From the NCBI RefSeq assembly GCF_039538365.1, contig NZ_BAABCA010000001.1, positions 62,001-126,000 of the forward strand: a stretch of DNA of 64,000 nt, given 5' to 3'. Under the pieces are notes generated by a model. That model saw nothing but the letters and a program-made list of their open reading frames with translations, was not told the DNA's origin and did not search any database. The DNA is from Postechiella marina (GTDB taxonomy: Bacteria; Bacteroidota; Bacteroidia; Flavobacteriales; Flavobacteriaceae). Both the position numbers and the translations under genes were made by a program. This document shows, piece after piece, positions 26,570 through 34,391 of this stretch (position 1 is the stretch's first letter; each line of letters starts with the position of its first letter).

Positions 26570-27406
26570 ATGTCAAACATCATATATATAGGTTACGAGT
26601 TTAAAGTAAAACCATTACAACCCGGAGTAGAAATTTTAATAGCAGAATTAGGTTATGCAGGTTTCGAAAGTTTTGTAGAAACCGAGTATGGAGTTACAGC
26701 TTATATTCAAAAAGAAGAATGGAATGCTAATATTTTAGATAACATTCAAATTTTAGAATCCAACGAGTTTCAAATCTCTTATCAGTTTAACGAAATAGAG
26801 CAAACCAACTGGAATCAAGAATGGGAAAAAAACTTTAACCCTATTATTGTAGACAATGCCTGTTCTGTACGCGCACCTTTTCACGAAAAACCCAATACAA
26901 AATACGATATAGTAATAGAACCAAAAATGAGTTTTGGCACAGGGCACCACGAAACCACACACATGATGATTCAGCATATTTTAAAAAACGATTTAGAAGG
27001 TAAATCTGTTTTAGATATGGGATGTGGTACAGGCGTTTTAGCTATTCTTGCAGAAATAAAAGGCGCAAAACCATTAGATGCTGTAGATTATGATAATTGG
27101 TGTTACCTAAATAGTTTAGAAAACGTACAGCGCAACAACTCTAAACACATTACAGTTATAGAAGGCGATGCTAGTGTATTAAAAGATAAAAAGTACGATG
27201 TTATTATAGCAAATATTAACCGTAATATATTACTTCAAGACATGGAAACATACGTGTCTTGCCTTAATAAAAATGGGATGCTTTTTTTAAGCGGATTTTA
27301 CAATACAGACATTCCTATTATTCAAGCAGAGTGCGAAAAGCATTTGTTAAAATTTGAAGAAAAATTAGAAAGAAACAATTGGGTATCATTAAAATTTTTA
27401 AATTAG
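26570..27406 (+). CDS. prmA: Ribosomal protein L11 methyltransferase
   Basis: PrmA trimethylates ribosomal protein L11 using S-adenosylmethionine. The methyltransferase motifs are MSFGTGHHETTHMM, VLDMGCGTGVLAI (SAM motif I) and IIANINRNIL (NPPY-like motif IV). 278 residues is normal. It starts a short unit with clpS 45 nt downstream, as in many Bacteroidota. Confidence 0.95.
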   Translation: MSNIIYIGYEFKVKPLQPGVEILIAELGYAGFESFVETEYGVTAYIQKEEWNANILDNIQILESNEFQISYQFNEIEQTNWNQEWEKNFNPIIVDNACSVRAPFHEKPNTKYDIVIEPKMSFGTGHHETTHMMIQHILKNDLEGKSVLDMGCGTGVLAILAEIKGAKPLDAVDYDNWCYLNSLENVQRNNSKHITVIEGDASVLKDKKYDVIIANINRNILLQDMETYVSCLNKNGMLFLSGFYNTDIPIIQAECEKHLLKFEEKLERNNWVSLKFLN

Positions 27407-27451
27407 TATAAAATTTGTTAGGTCTCCACCCCAATTTAGACAAATACAATT

Positions 27452-27727
27452 ATGAGTACAAAAGAAAAAACATTAGAAGAATTATTATTGCAAGAAGAGG
27501 TGTTAACTCAAAACGAGATAGTATTACACAACGACGATGTAAATACCTTCGATCATGTTATAGAAACACTTATTTATGCTTGCGAACATACACCAGAACA
27601 AGCAGAGCAGTGCTCTATTATTGTGCACCATAATGGTAAATGTACTGTAAAAACAGGATTGCTAGACGATTTAAAACCGCGTTGTACCATGCTACTAGAA
27701 GCAGGTTTAAGTGCAGAAATTGTTTAA
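27452..27727 (+). CDS. clpS: ATP-dependent Clp protease adaptor ClpS
   Basis: ClpS delivers N-degron substrates to the ClpAP protease. The core HNDDVNTFDHVIETLIYACEH and the QAEQCSIIVHHNGKCTVKTG region match the family, including the Asn-Asp pair and His that form the N-degron pocket. 91 residues. It follows prmA and converges with the persulfide dioxygenase gene. Confidence 0.94.
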   Translation: MSTKEKTLEELLLQEEVLTQNEIVLHNDDVNTFDHVIETLIYACEHTPEQAEQCSIIVHHNGKCTVKTGLLDDLKPRCTMLLEAGLSAEIV

Positions 27728-27737
27728 AAAAAGAACA

Positions 27738-27783
27738 GCCTTAAAACTTAAATAAACACTAAAGGTTACTTAATTTTTAAGGC
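27738..27783. terminator. Weak bidirectional terminator-like inverted repeat
   Basis: GCCTTAAAA (27738-27746) and TTTTAAGGC (27775-27783) lie between convergent clpS and cstB-like genes with a 28-nt loop. The loop is long and the T-run is displaced, so this is uncertain. Confidence 0.35.
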
Positions 27784-27832
27784 AATTATATACTTAGAAT
27801 AATTTACTATTAATTAATTCTACATTTATTTA

Positions 27833-29245
27833 TTATAAAGTTGACGGACAAACATAGTTTGTAATAGGTAATTCTGTTTGCTTTATAGCAGCAAATCCAC
27901 CAGCAATATCAATTAAGTTGTTAAAGCCTCGTGCTTTTAAAATAGATGCAGCAATTACCGATCGGTAACCACCAGCACAATGCACGTAATAGGTTTTGTC
28001 CTTATCAATGGCATTCATGTTTTCATTAATATAATCTAAAGCAAAATGTTGCACTTGTTCGCCTACAAGATGCTCAGAGGAGTATTCCCCATCTTTTCTA
28101 ACATCTAAAACATTAATGGTTTTAGTATTAAACTCTTTATTAAAAGCATCAACAGAGATTGAAGTGATTGTTTCAATATCTTTTCCAGCATGTTTCCAAG
28201 CTTCAATGCCACCTTCAAGATAGCCTAAAGTATTATCGTAACCCACACGAGATAATCGTGTAACGGTTTCTTCTTCTCTACCTTTTGGACTAACCAAAAG
28301 AATAGGTTGCTTTAAATCGGTAATTAAAGCGCCAACCCAAGGAGCAAAACCCCCATTAATACCAATAAATATTGAATTTGGAATATGCGCTTTAACAAAT
28401 TCATCCTGGGTTCTCACATCAAGCACTAAAGCATCTTCGTTGTTAGCAATAGCCTCAAATTGCTCTGGTGTTAAGGCGGTGTCGCCTTGCTTTAAAACCG
28501 TTTCAAAATCGTTGTATCCCGATTTATTCATCATCGCATTTTTTGCAAAATATTGCGGTGGTGGTGCAATACCATTCAGCACTTCTTTTACAAATTCAGC
28601 TTTGGTCATATTTGCTCTTAAAGCATAATTTGTTTTTTTCTGATCGCCTAAAACACCAACCGTTTCTTTACTTAAGTTTTTTCCGCAAGCAGAACCTGCG
28701 CCATGTGCAGGATAAACAATAACATCGTCTGGAAGTGTCATTATCTTTTCGCGTAGAGAATCATATAGCATTGCAGCCAAATCTTCTTTTGTTAAATCAG
28801 ATTTAATAGCCAAATCAGGTCTTCCAACATCGCCTAAAAATAAAGTGTCGCCAGAGAATATAGCATGCTCTTTTCCGTTTTCGTCAAATAATAAAAACGT
28901 CGAAGATTCCAAAGTATGTCCAGGTGTGTGCAATACTTTTATAGTAATGTTTCCTAGTTTAAAGGTTTCGTTATCCTTGGCAGAATGAATATCATAAGTT
29001 GTTTCTGCTCCCGGACCATAAATAATAGTAGCACCAGTTTTTTTAGCTAAATCTACATGGCCAGAAACAAAATCTGCATGAAAATGCGTTTCAAAAATAT
29101 ATTTAATTTTTGCGTTTTCTTTATTAGCTTTATCTACATATTGTTGTGTTTCTCTAAGCGGATCGATAATAGCAACTTCTCCGTTAGATTCTACGTAATA
29201 AGCACCTTGTGCTAAACAGCCTGTATATATTTGTTCTATTCGCAT
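27833..29245 (-). CDS. cstB: CstB-like persulfide dioxygenase with two rhodanese domains
   Basis: Residues about 1-240 are a metallo-beta-lactamase fold of the ETHE1/persulfide-dioxygenase class (ETHFHADFVSGH, GDTLFLGDVGRPD). Two rhodanese domains follow. The first has no active Cys (VSPKGREEE where CxxGxR is expected), the second has HCAGGYRS with the catalytic Cys. This order of active lactamase, pseudo-rhodanese and active rhodanese is that of CstB, which oxidises low-molecular-weight persulfides to thiosulfate. 470 residues fits. It lies in a sulfur gene block and has its own promoter with a Crp/Fnr-type site. Confidence 0.9.
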   Translation of the reverse strand: MRIEQIYTGCLAQGAYYVESNGEVAIIDPLRETQQYVDKANKENAKIKYIFETHFHADFVSGHVDLAKKTGATIIYGPGAETTYDIHSAKDNETFKLGNITIKVLHTPGHTLESSTFLLFDENGKEHAIFSGDTLFLGDVGRPDLAIKSDLTKEDLAAMLYDSLREKIMTLPDDVIVYPAHGAGSACGKNLSKETVGVLGDQKKTNYALRANMTKAEFVKEVLNGIAPPPQYFAKNAMMNKSGYNDFETVLKQGDTALTPEQFEAIANNEDALVLDVRTQDEFVKAHIPNSIFIGINGGFAPWVGALITDLKQPILLVSPKGREEETVTRLSRVGYDNTLGYLEGGIEAWKHAGKDIETITSISVDAFNKEFNTKTINVLDVRKDGEYSSEHLVGEQVQHFALDYINENMNAIDKDKTYYVHCAGGYRSVIAASILKARGFNNLIDIAGGFAAIKQTELPITNYVCPSTL

Positions 29246-29257
29246 AATATTGTTTTT

Positions 29258-29277
29258 ATTTCCGCGAAGGCGAAAAA
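29258..29277. repeat. Short GCGAAGGCG motif, copy 2
   Basis: ATTTCCGCGAAGGCGAAAAA lies in the untranslated leader of the cstB-like gene and differs from the copy at 24951-24970 by two bases. Confidence 0.5.
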
Positions 29278-29301
29278 TTTCTTTATCATAAATTAACTAT
29301 T

Positions 29302-29345
29302 CAAAATTACGAAACCTTATTATTTTGGTTTGTAACTTATATTAC
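29302..29345 (-). promoter_or_regulatory. Promoter of cstB-like gene with GTAA-N6-TTAC operator
   Basis: On the minus strand an exact -7 box TAATTTTG (29302-29309) is preceded, 22 nt upstream, by GTAATATAAGTTAC (29332-29345). There is no TTTG -33 box; the promoter-proximal half of the motif stands in its place. The same motif with the same spacing precedes the YeeE operon (31139-31182). Confidence 0.6.
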
Positions 29346-29352
29346 CTTAAAA

Positions 29353-30144
29353 CTATTTTAACTCTTTAAAAATGATGTAAACCGCCATTATTATTACAAA
29401 AAAACCAAAACTCTTTTTTAATTTTTTACCGCTTATATATTTAGATAGCCCACCACCAATTAAAATGCCTAAAATAGAAATTACGGTAAAGGTTAAAAGG
29501 AAGGTCCAATCAATATCTAAGGTTTGTACATCGCCTAAAAAACCGATTAAAGAGTTTATTGTTACTATAATTAAAGAAGTGCCAACTGCTTTTTTCATGG
29601 GTATTTTTGCCCATATTACTAAAGCAGGAACATATAAAAAACCACCACCTGCACCAATAATACCTGTTATGGTGCCAATAGTTAAGCCTTGTAAAAAGGT
29701 TTTGTAATAGGGCTGAGGTTCTGGGTCTATTTGTTTTTCTTTTCCATTTTTAATCATCGATATAGAAGCTAAAAACATGATAATTGCAAAAAACACCATG
29801 ATGCCCATACCTTTCGAGAGGTGGAAGTCGCCAACAGAAAATAAGGTTTCTGGAATGCCAGGAACTAAAAAACGTCTTGACAAATACACAGCAAGAAACG
29901 AAGGAAATGAAAACGCTAAACCTGTTTTAAAATCGACTAAGCCTTTTTTAAATTTTTGGTACGTACCCACCATAGATGTTGTGCCCACAACAAATAATGA
30001 ATAAGCTGTTGCTACAACCGGATTATAGCCTAAAAGGTAAACCAATAACGGTACAGTAAGAATGGAACCACCGCCACCAATAAGGCCTAAAACAAGACCA
30101 ACAATTAAAGCGCCAACGTAGCCTATAATTTGAGTAGAATCCAT
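29353..30144 (-). CDS. TauE/SafE (TSUP) family sulfur-compound exporter
   Basis: 263 residues with about eight hydrophobic helices. The two GxxxGxxGGGG-type loops (LVLGLIGGGGSILTVPLLVY early and GIIGAGGGFLYVPALV later) define the TSUP family, which moves sulfite, thiosulfate or sulfoacetate across the inner membrane. It directly abuts the downstream end of the YeeE/YedE pair (1-nt spacing) and belongs to that operon. In this setting it probably exports sulfite or thiosulfate made by persulfide oxidation. Confidence 0.9.
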   Translation of the reverse strand: MDSTQIIGYVGALIVGLVLGLIGGGGSILTVPLLVYLLGYNPVVATAYSLFVVGTTSMVGTYQKFKKGLVDFKTGLAFSFPSFLAVYLSRRFLVPGIPETLFSVGDFHLSKGMGIMVFFAIIMFLASISMIKNGKEKQIDPEPQPYYKTFLQGLTIGTITGIIGAGGGFLYVPALVIWAKIPMKKAVGTSLIIVTINSLIGFLGDVQTLDIDWTFLLTFTVISILGILIGGGLSKYISGKKLKKSFGFFVIIMAVYIIFKELK

Positions 30145-30558
30145 TTAGTGAGGCAGTTTGCTTTTTAAAACACCGTAAAGGAAAGTGCCAGCAATAGCAG
30201 CGCCAATAACGATAAGCATGCTCCAAACTCCGGTTCCTAAAAGAATGTACATAGGTCCTGGGCAAGCACCAACAAGCGCCCAACCTAAACCGAAAATAAT
30301 ACCACCAATAATGTATCGTGTAACTCCATTATCTTTTTTAGGAACAAAAATATCTGCACCTTTTATGCTTTTTATATAGCCTTTTTTTGAAATTTGTAAA
30401 AATAGAATTCCAGAGGCAATTGCGGTTCCTATGATGCCATACATATGGAAAGATTGAAACCTAAACATTTCGTATATACGATACCATGATACAGCTTCGG
30501 ATTTTACTAATACGATACCAAAAAAGATGCCTACTAAAAGAAATTTTATAGCTTTCAT
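30145..30558 (-). CDS. YeeE/YedE-family (DUF6691-type) half transporter, short subunit
   Basis: 137 residues with four hydrophobic helices and the signature GLGWALVGACPGPMYILLG, whose Cys is the conserved thiol of these transporters. Together with the gene 4 nt upstream it resembles the split PmpA/PmpB pair, which imports or handles sulfur compounds such as thiosulfate. Both genes and the TauE-type gene form one tight operon. Confidence 0.88.
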   Translation of the reverse strand: MKAIKFLLVGIFFGIVLVKSEAVSWYRIYEMFRFQSFHMYGIIGTAIASGILFLQISKKGYIKSIKGADIFVPKKDNGVTRYIIGGIIFGLGWALVGACPGPMYILLGTGVWSMLIVIGAAIAGTFLYGVLKSKLPH

Positions 30559-30562
30559 AATA

Positions 30563-31120
30563 TTAAAAGATTAGGGGTAAAATAAAGTTAGTCATAATTA
30601 AACCGCCAATAAAAAAGCCAATTACAGCTATTAACGATGGTTTTTGTAAGCTGCTTAGTCCAGTAATAGCGTGTCCTGAGGTGCAACCACCAGCGTAACG
30701 CGTACCAAAACCAACTAATAAACCGCCAACAATTAAAAGTATCATTGCTTTAGGGGATACTAATATATCTGCGCTATACATTTCGGTGGGTACAAGTGTG
30801 GCTCCGGGTGTTTTAAAACCCATATTTTGCAGTTCGGTAATGGTTGTTGGGTTTAAGGTTGTTAGGCTATCGTTAGATAAAAACGTTACCGCTATAAATC
30901 CACCAATTATGGCTCCTAAAACGACTATTAAATTCCAGACTTGTTTTTTCCAATCGAACTTAAAAAAGTCGGCAAATTTGCCAGCGCCAGCAATACTACA
31001 CATGGTGCGTAGGTTAGACGACATACCAAAAGTTTTACCAAAATAGAGTAGGAGCGCCATTACTAAGGCTATTAATGGGCCTGATATATACCATGGCCAA
31101 GGATTTAAAATGGATTCCAT
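30563..31120 (-). CDS. YeeE/YedE-family transporter, long subunit
   Basis: 185 residues with about five hydrophobic helices and the signature RYAGGCTSGHAITGLS, where the Cys of GGCTSGH is the family's functional thiol. It is the first gene of the YeeE-YeeE-TauE operon. Upstream lie a -7-like box and a palindromic Crp/Fnr-type site. YeeE of other bacteria takes up thiosulfate; persulfide-linked sulfur import is likely here. Confidence 0.9.
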   Translation of the reverse strand: MESILNPWPWYISGPLIALVMALLLYFGKTFGMSSNLRTMCSIAGAGKFADFFKFDWKKQVWNLIVVLGAIIGGFIAVTFLSNDSLTTLNPTTITELQNMGFKTPGATLVPTEMYSADILVSPKAMILLIVGGLLVGFGTRYAGGCTSGHAITGLSSLQKPSLIAVIGFFIGGLIMTNFILPLIF

Positions 31121-31138
31121 TTATTATAATTTTTGGTG

Positions 31139-31186
31139 CGAATTTAAACCTAACGGTTTTAAGTAACTGTAATAAATGTTACTTAA
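31139..31186 (-). promoter_or_regulatory. Promoter of the YeeE operon with palindromic operator
   Basis: The operator is TTAAGTAAC (31159-31167), 10-nt spacer, GTTACTTAA (31178-31186); it includes GTAATAAATGTTAC (31169-31182), i.e. GTAA-N6-TTAC. On the minus strand the -7-like box TAAATTCG (31139-31146, one mismatch) begins 22 nt after the motif, the same distance as at the cstB-like gene. This is the geometry of Crp/Fnr class II activation. Confidence 0.6.
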
Positions 31187-31231
31187 GTATAAAGAAGGTA
31201 CTGGTTTTTGGGTGTGTTACTTGGTTGGCTC

Positions 31232-31314
31232 GCGTTAGGGATTGCAGTGGAAAGCCCACAGCGGAGGAACGGAGCGCGGACTTGTAGCGGAAAGCCCGAC
31301 CCTTGGGTAACGCC
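31232..31314 (+). repeat. Dispersed GCGTTA/TAACGC hairpin element, copy A
   Basis: It begins GCGTTAGGGATTG, contains GGAAAGCCC twice, and ends GAAAGCCCGACCCTTGGG plus TAACGCC. It lies between the Crp/Fnr stop and the YeeE operator. GC content is far above the surroundings. Both ends match copies at 12967-13120 and 26329-26403. Confidence 0.75.
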
Positions 31315-31323
31315 CAAATGTTT

Positions 31324-31953
31324 TTAAAGAATTTCTATTTTATTGCGACCGAGTGAGATTTTGTTTTCGTTTTCTAGTTTTTTTAATAGTCTAGAAATGA
31401 CAACGCGAGAGGTGTTTAAATCGCTAGCGATGTCTTGGTGTTTTATGGATATAATTTTAGAACTGTTTACCATTGCCATATTTTTTAGGTATTTGTGCAG
31501 GCGTTCGTCCATTTTCATAAAGGCAAGATTGTCTATGGCTTCGAGCATTTCGTCGAAACGGATTTGGTAACTTTCTAGGATGAAATTGCGCCAGCTGGCG
31601 TTGTTGTGAAACCAGGTTTGCATGTTTTGGACGGGGATGAGCACGAGTGTGGAATCTTTTTCGGCAACAGCTCTAATTTTACTTTTGGAGGTGCCCATGC
31701 AGCAGGTTAGCGACATGGTACAGGTTTCTCCAGCTTCGAGAAAATAAATAAGGAGTTCATTGCCATCTGGATCTTCGCGCATTATTTTTATATCGCCGAT
31801 TAGTAGTAATGGAATGTATTGCAGGGTTTGGTTGATATCGATAATGATATCGTCCTTTTTGAAGGTTTTGAAAATGCCGTTTTTAGAGATTTCGGCGATT
31901 AAATCTGCATCGAGATTTTGAGCGAATTTTTGATTTAGCAGGTCCTTATTCAT
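31324..31953 (-). CDS. Cys-rich Crp/Fnr-family regulator of the sulfur genes
   Basis: 209 residues from ATG at 31953 (a TTG two codons upstream is possible). An N-terminal effector barrel (about 20-130) is followed by a long helix and a C-terminal HTH (ISIKHQDIASDLNTSRVVISRLLKKLE). Three Cys lie together in the barrel, Cys78, Cys84 and Cys85 (ETCTMSLTCCMG), where ligand or redox sensing would occur. It is divergent from the hydrolase gene and lies just upstream of the sulfur genes, both of whose promoters carry a Crp-type palindrome. A persulfide- or redox-sensing activator is the most economical reading. Confidence 0.85.
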   Translation of the reverse strand: MNKDLLNQKFAQNLDADLIAEISKNGIFKTFKKDDIIIDINQTLQYIPLLLIGDIKIMREDPDGNELLIYFLEAGETCTMSLTCCMGTSKSKIRAVAEKDSTLVLIPVQNMQTWFHNNASWRNFILESYQIRFDEMLEAIDNLAFMKMDERLHKYLKNMAMVNSSKIISIKHQDIASDLNTSRVVISRLLKKLENENKISLGRNKIEIL

Positions 31954-31971
31954 ACTCAAAAATAAGAATTT

Positions 31972-31993
31972 AAAATGTAATAAGTTACTTTTG
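31972..31993. promoter_or_regulatory. Divergent promoter region with GTAATAAGTTAC site
   Basis: The + strand has an exact -7 box TACTTTTG (31986-31993), only 8 nt before the hydrolase ATG, so that mRNA may be nearly leaderless. The minus strand has TACATTTT (31972-31979, one mismatch) for the Crp/Fnr gene. GTAATAAGTTAC (31977-31988), a shorter version of the sulfur-gene operator, overlaps both and would suit autorepression. Confidence 0.4.
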
Positions 31994-32001
31994 TAAGCAC
32001 T

Positions 32002-33000
32002 ATGGACTCGTTAACACAAATTGTTTTAGGTGCTGCAGTTGGAGAAGCTGTTTTGGGGAGAAAGGTTGGTAATAAAGCCATGCTTTACGGCGCTATTGCT
32101 GGAACCATCCCAGATTTTGATGTGTTTGCATCGCATTTTACAGATACGGTTAGTGCCTTGGCTATACATCGTGGTTTTACACATTCTGTTTTATTTTCGG
32201 TGCTTTTTGCGCCTCTTTTTGGTTGGCTGGTATCTAGATATGAGCATTTTAAAGATTTTAAAGGGTGGTCGTGGTTGTTTTTCTGGGCTTTTGTAACGCA
32301 CCCTATTTTAGATGCGCATACCACTTGGGGCACGCAATTATTTTGGCCCATGGATTTACGATTGGCTTTTAAAACCATTTTTGTTATCGATCCGCTTTAT
32401 ACCTTGCCTTTTCTGGTGTTTTTAATTCTTGCGATGCTGCAAAGGCGAACCTCGAAAAAGCGTCGAGTTTATAACACCATTGGTTTGGTGGTGAGTTCGG
32501 TTTATTTGCTGTTAACCTTTCTTTTAAAATGGGTGGCTTTTAACGCTTTTGAGACTGCTTTAACCGACCAAAAAATATCGTATTTGCAATTAGATACGCG
32601 ACCTGCGCCTCTAAATACCATACTTTGGAGTGCAAACGCGGAAACTGAAGATGCGTATTTGTTGGGGAATTATTCGTTTTTTGATAGCAAACCGATTGCT
32701 TTTGAAAGTTATCCTAAAAACCATGCGTTATTAGGAGATTTGGTTGAAAACGAAAAAGTAAAACGAATGATTGCTATTTCTGAAGGTTGGTATACCATTA
32801 CTCAAGAAGCTGATACACTTTATTTTAACGATTTACGATTCGGACTTTTGAGTATGAAACCAAATTCTCAAAATTTTGTTTTTAAATATAGCATTACTGT
32901 TGATGCTACTGGCGAGGTTGTATTTACTGAAATGCCTAAAGGCAAACGGGATGCTAAAAAGCTACTTTCGGAATTATGGACGCGCTTAAAAGGAAATTAA
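32002..33000 (+). CDS. Membrane-bound metal-dependent hydrolase, YdjM/DUF457-like
   Basis: 332 residues. The start MDSLTQIVLGAAVGEAVLG and the His/Asp motifs IPDFDVF, HRGFTHS and THPILDAHTTWGT are those of the LexA-regulated YdjM-like membrane hydrolase family, with several helices between. The C-terminal 130 residues are soluble. Its substrate is unknown (phospholipase-like activity has been suggested for relatives). Its stop overlaps the convergent gene at 32997 by 4 nt. Confidence 0.88.
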   Translation: MDSLTQIVLGAAVGEAVLGRKVGNKAMLYGAIAGTIPDFDVFASHFTDTVSALAIHRGFTHSVLFSVLFAPLFGWLVSRYEHFKDFKGWSWLFFWAFVTHPILDAHTTWGTQLFWPMDLRLAFKTIFVIDPLYTLPFLVFLILAMLQRRTSKKRRVYNTIGLVVSSVYLLLTFLLKWVAFNAFETALTDQKISYLQLDTRPAPLNTILWSANAETEDAYLLGNYSFFDSKPIAFESYPKNHALLGDLVENEKVKRMIAISEGWYTITQEADTLYFNDLRFGLLSMKPNSQNFVFKYSITVDATGEVVFTEMPKGKRDAKKLLSELWTRLKGN

Positions 33001-33296
33001 TCGGCATTTAATTTGTTGTAAATAGCTTTTGAAGCGATAAGGCCAAAGATGCTTCCTAAACTTGAAACCACACCATTTATTAGAAACAAAGAGGCGTGAA
33101 AGGTTGCGTTTTCCATAATGAACCACGGATCGAAGCCTAAGCGACCAAAGGTTTTTATGAGTAATATGCTCCCGAATACACCAATTAAAGTATTGCCTGT
33201 AAAACCAAAGGTATATTTTGGTTTAAAATAGGGAAATAGGTTTGACGCTATAATCCCTATAAAAATACTAATTAAGGAAATTAACGTACCTGTCAT
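32997..33296 (-). CDS. Small membrane protein downstream of cydAB
   Basis: 99 residues with about three hydrophobic helices separated by Gly-rich turns (GFTGNTLIGVFGSILLIKTFG). This resembles the GlsB/YeaQ/YmgE family of small stress-associated membrane proteins, but weakly. It lies 16 nt after cydB on the same strand and is probably co-transcribed with the oxidase, so a role in bd-oxidase assembly or stability can be considered. Confidence 0.6.
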   Translation of the reverse strand: MTGTLISLISIFIGIIASNLFPYFKPKYTFGFTGNTLIGVFGSILLIKTFGRLGFDPWFIMENATFHASLFLINGVVSSLGSIFGLIASKAIYNKLNAD

Positions 33297-33312
33297 AACT
33301 TTAGATTTTTAG

Positions 33313-34389
33313 TTAATGTTCGCCATAACCAACATCATCCATTTTTCCTTTAAAGACTTTGTACTGTATAAAGGTATAAATGGCAACTAACACAGCTGCT
33401 ACTGCAAACCAATACACGCCAACTGATAATCCGTATGCATCGGCAGCGACATTATACAACGTTAAATCCGGATTTATGCTATTTGTTGATGGTAACACTT
33501 TTGGGAAAATAGAGGCGACGGTTGTTGTTAAACCACCAAATAAAAATAGTGATGAAAATAAAAATCCTAAGCCATGTTTTTTGAACGTTTTTACTTTAAA
33601 TAAACCAAATAAGCCTGTTAGGGTAATTATTGGAAATATCCATAGCCACGGGATGTTTAAGAAGTTATGAAAAGGTTTTGGTTCGATAACGTGCCAAACT
33701 AAAATGGAGGTTATCACCAAAATTAATAGTACGATGTTTAGGTTGAAAACTACCTTTTTAAGTTTTTCATTTAAGTCGGAATTGGTTTTAAAAATAATCC
33801 AATTGGCACCATGAATGGTTAAGGCAATAACACCAATAATACCTAATAAAAGGGTAAACCAATCAATAATTCCAAGTTGTTCGGCATGGGGACTAAAAGT
33901 AGGATTCCAAAGCGGTAAGAAGAAAAAATGAGCTTCGTGTGTAGATACGCCATTAACAACGTTTCCTAGGTTTACACCTCTAACTACGTTGCCTAATGCA
34001 ATACCAAAAAATAAAGCAAGTAATAAGCTTGAAATTCCGAAAGCTTTGTCCCAGATAGATTCCCACATTTTGTTGTGAATCTGCCCTCGTAACTCTAAAC
34101 CAATAGCTCTGAAAATGAGTAGCCATAAAATCATCATAAGTGGTAAATAGAAGCCACTAAAAGAAGAGGCGTATAAGGTTGGGAATGCAAAAAATAATAC
34201 GCCTCCAGATGCGATGAGCCAAACCTCGTTAGCATCCCAAAACGGACCAATAGCGTTAGTAATTGCTTTTTTGTCTTTTTCTTTTTTAGCAAAGAATAAA
34301 TGTATAATACCAGCACCAAAATCGTAACCATCTAAAACCACATAAATAGCTAACATTGTCATTAAAACGATATACCAAAATAATTCCAT
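33313..34389 (-). CDS. cydB: Cytochrome bd ubiquinol oxidase subunit II
   Basis: Subunit II of the high-affinity quinol oxidase. Typical features are VVLDGYDFGAGIIHLFF at the start, FWDANEVWLIASGGVLFFAFP, and REIGLELRGQ-like RAIGLELRGQIHNKMW. About eight helices and 358 residues match the family. It is 2 nt downstream of cydA. No CydX or CydDC gene is visible in the window. Confidence 0.96.
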   Translation of the reverse strand: MELFWYIVLMTMLAIYVVLDGYDFGAGIIHLFFAKKEKDKKAITNAIGPFWDANEVWLIASGGVLFFAFPTLYASSFSGFYLPLMMILWLLIFRAIGLELRGQIHNKMWESIWDKAFGISSLLLALFFGIALGNVVRGVNLGNVVNGVSTHEAHFFFLPLWNPTFSPHAEQLGIIDWFTLLLGIIGVIALTIHGANWIIFKTNSDLNEKLKKVVFNLNIVLLILVITSILVWHVIEPKPFHNFLNIPWLWIFPIITLTGLFGLFKVKTFKKHGLGFLFSSLFLFGGLTTTVASIFPKVLPSTNSINPDLTLYNVAADAYGLSVGVYWFAVAAVLVAIYTFIQYKVFKGKMDDVGYGEH

Positions 34390-34391
34390 AA

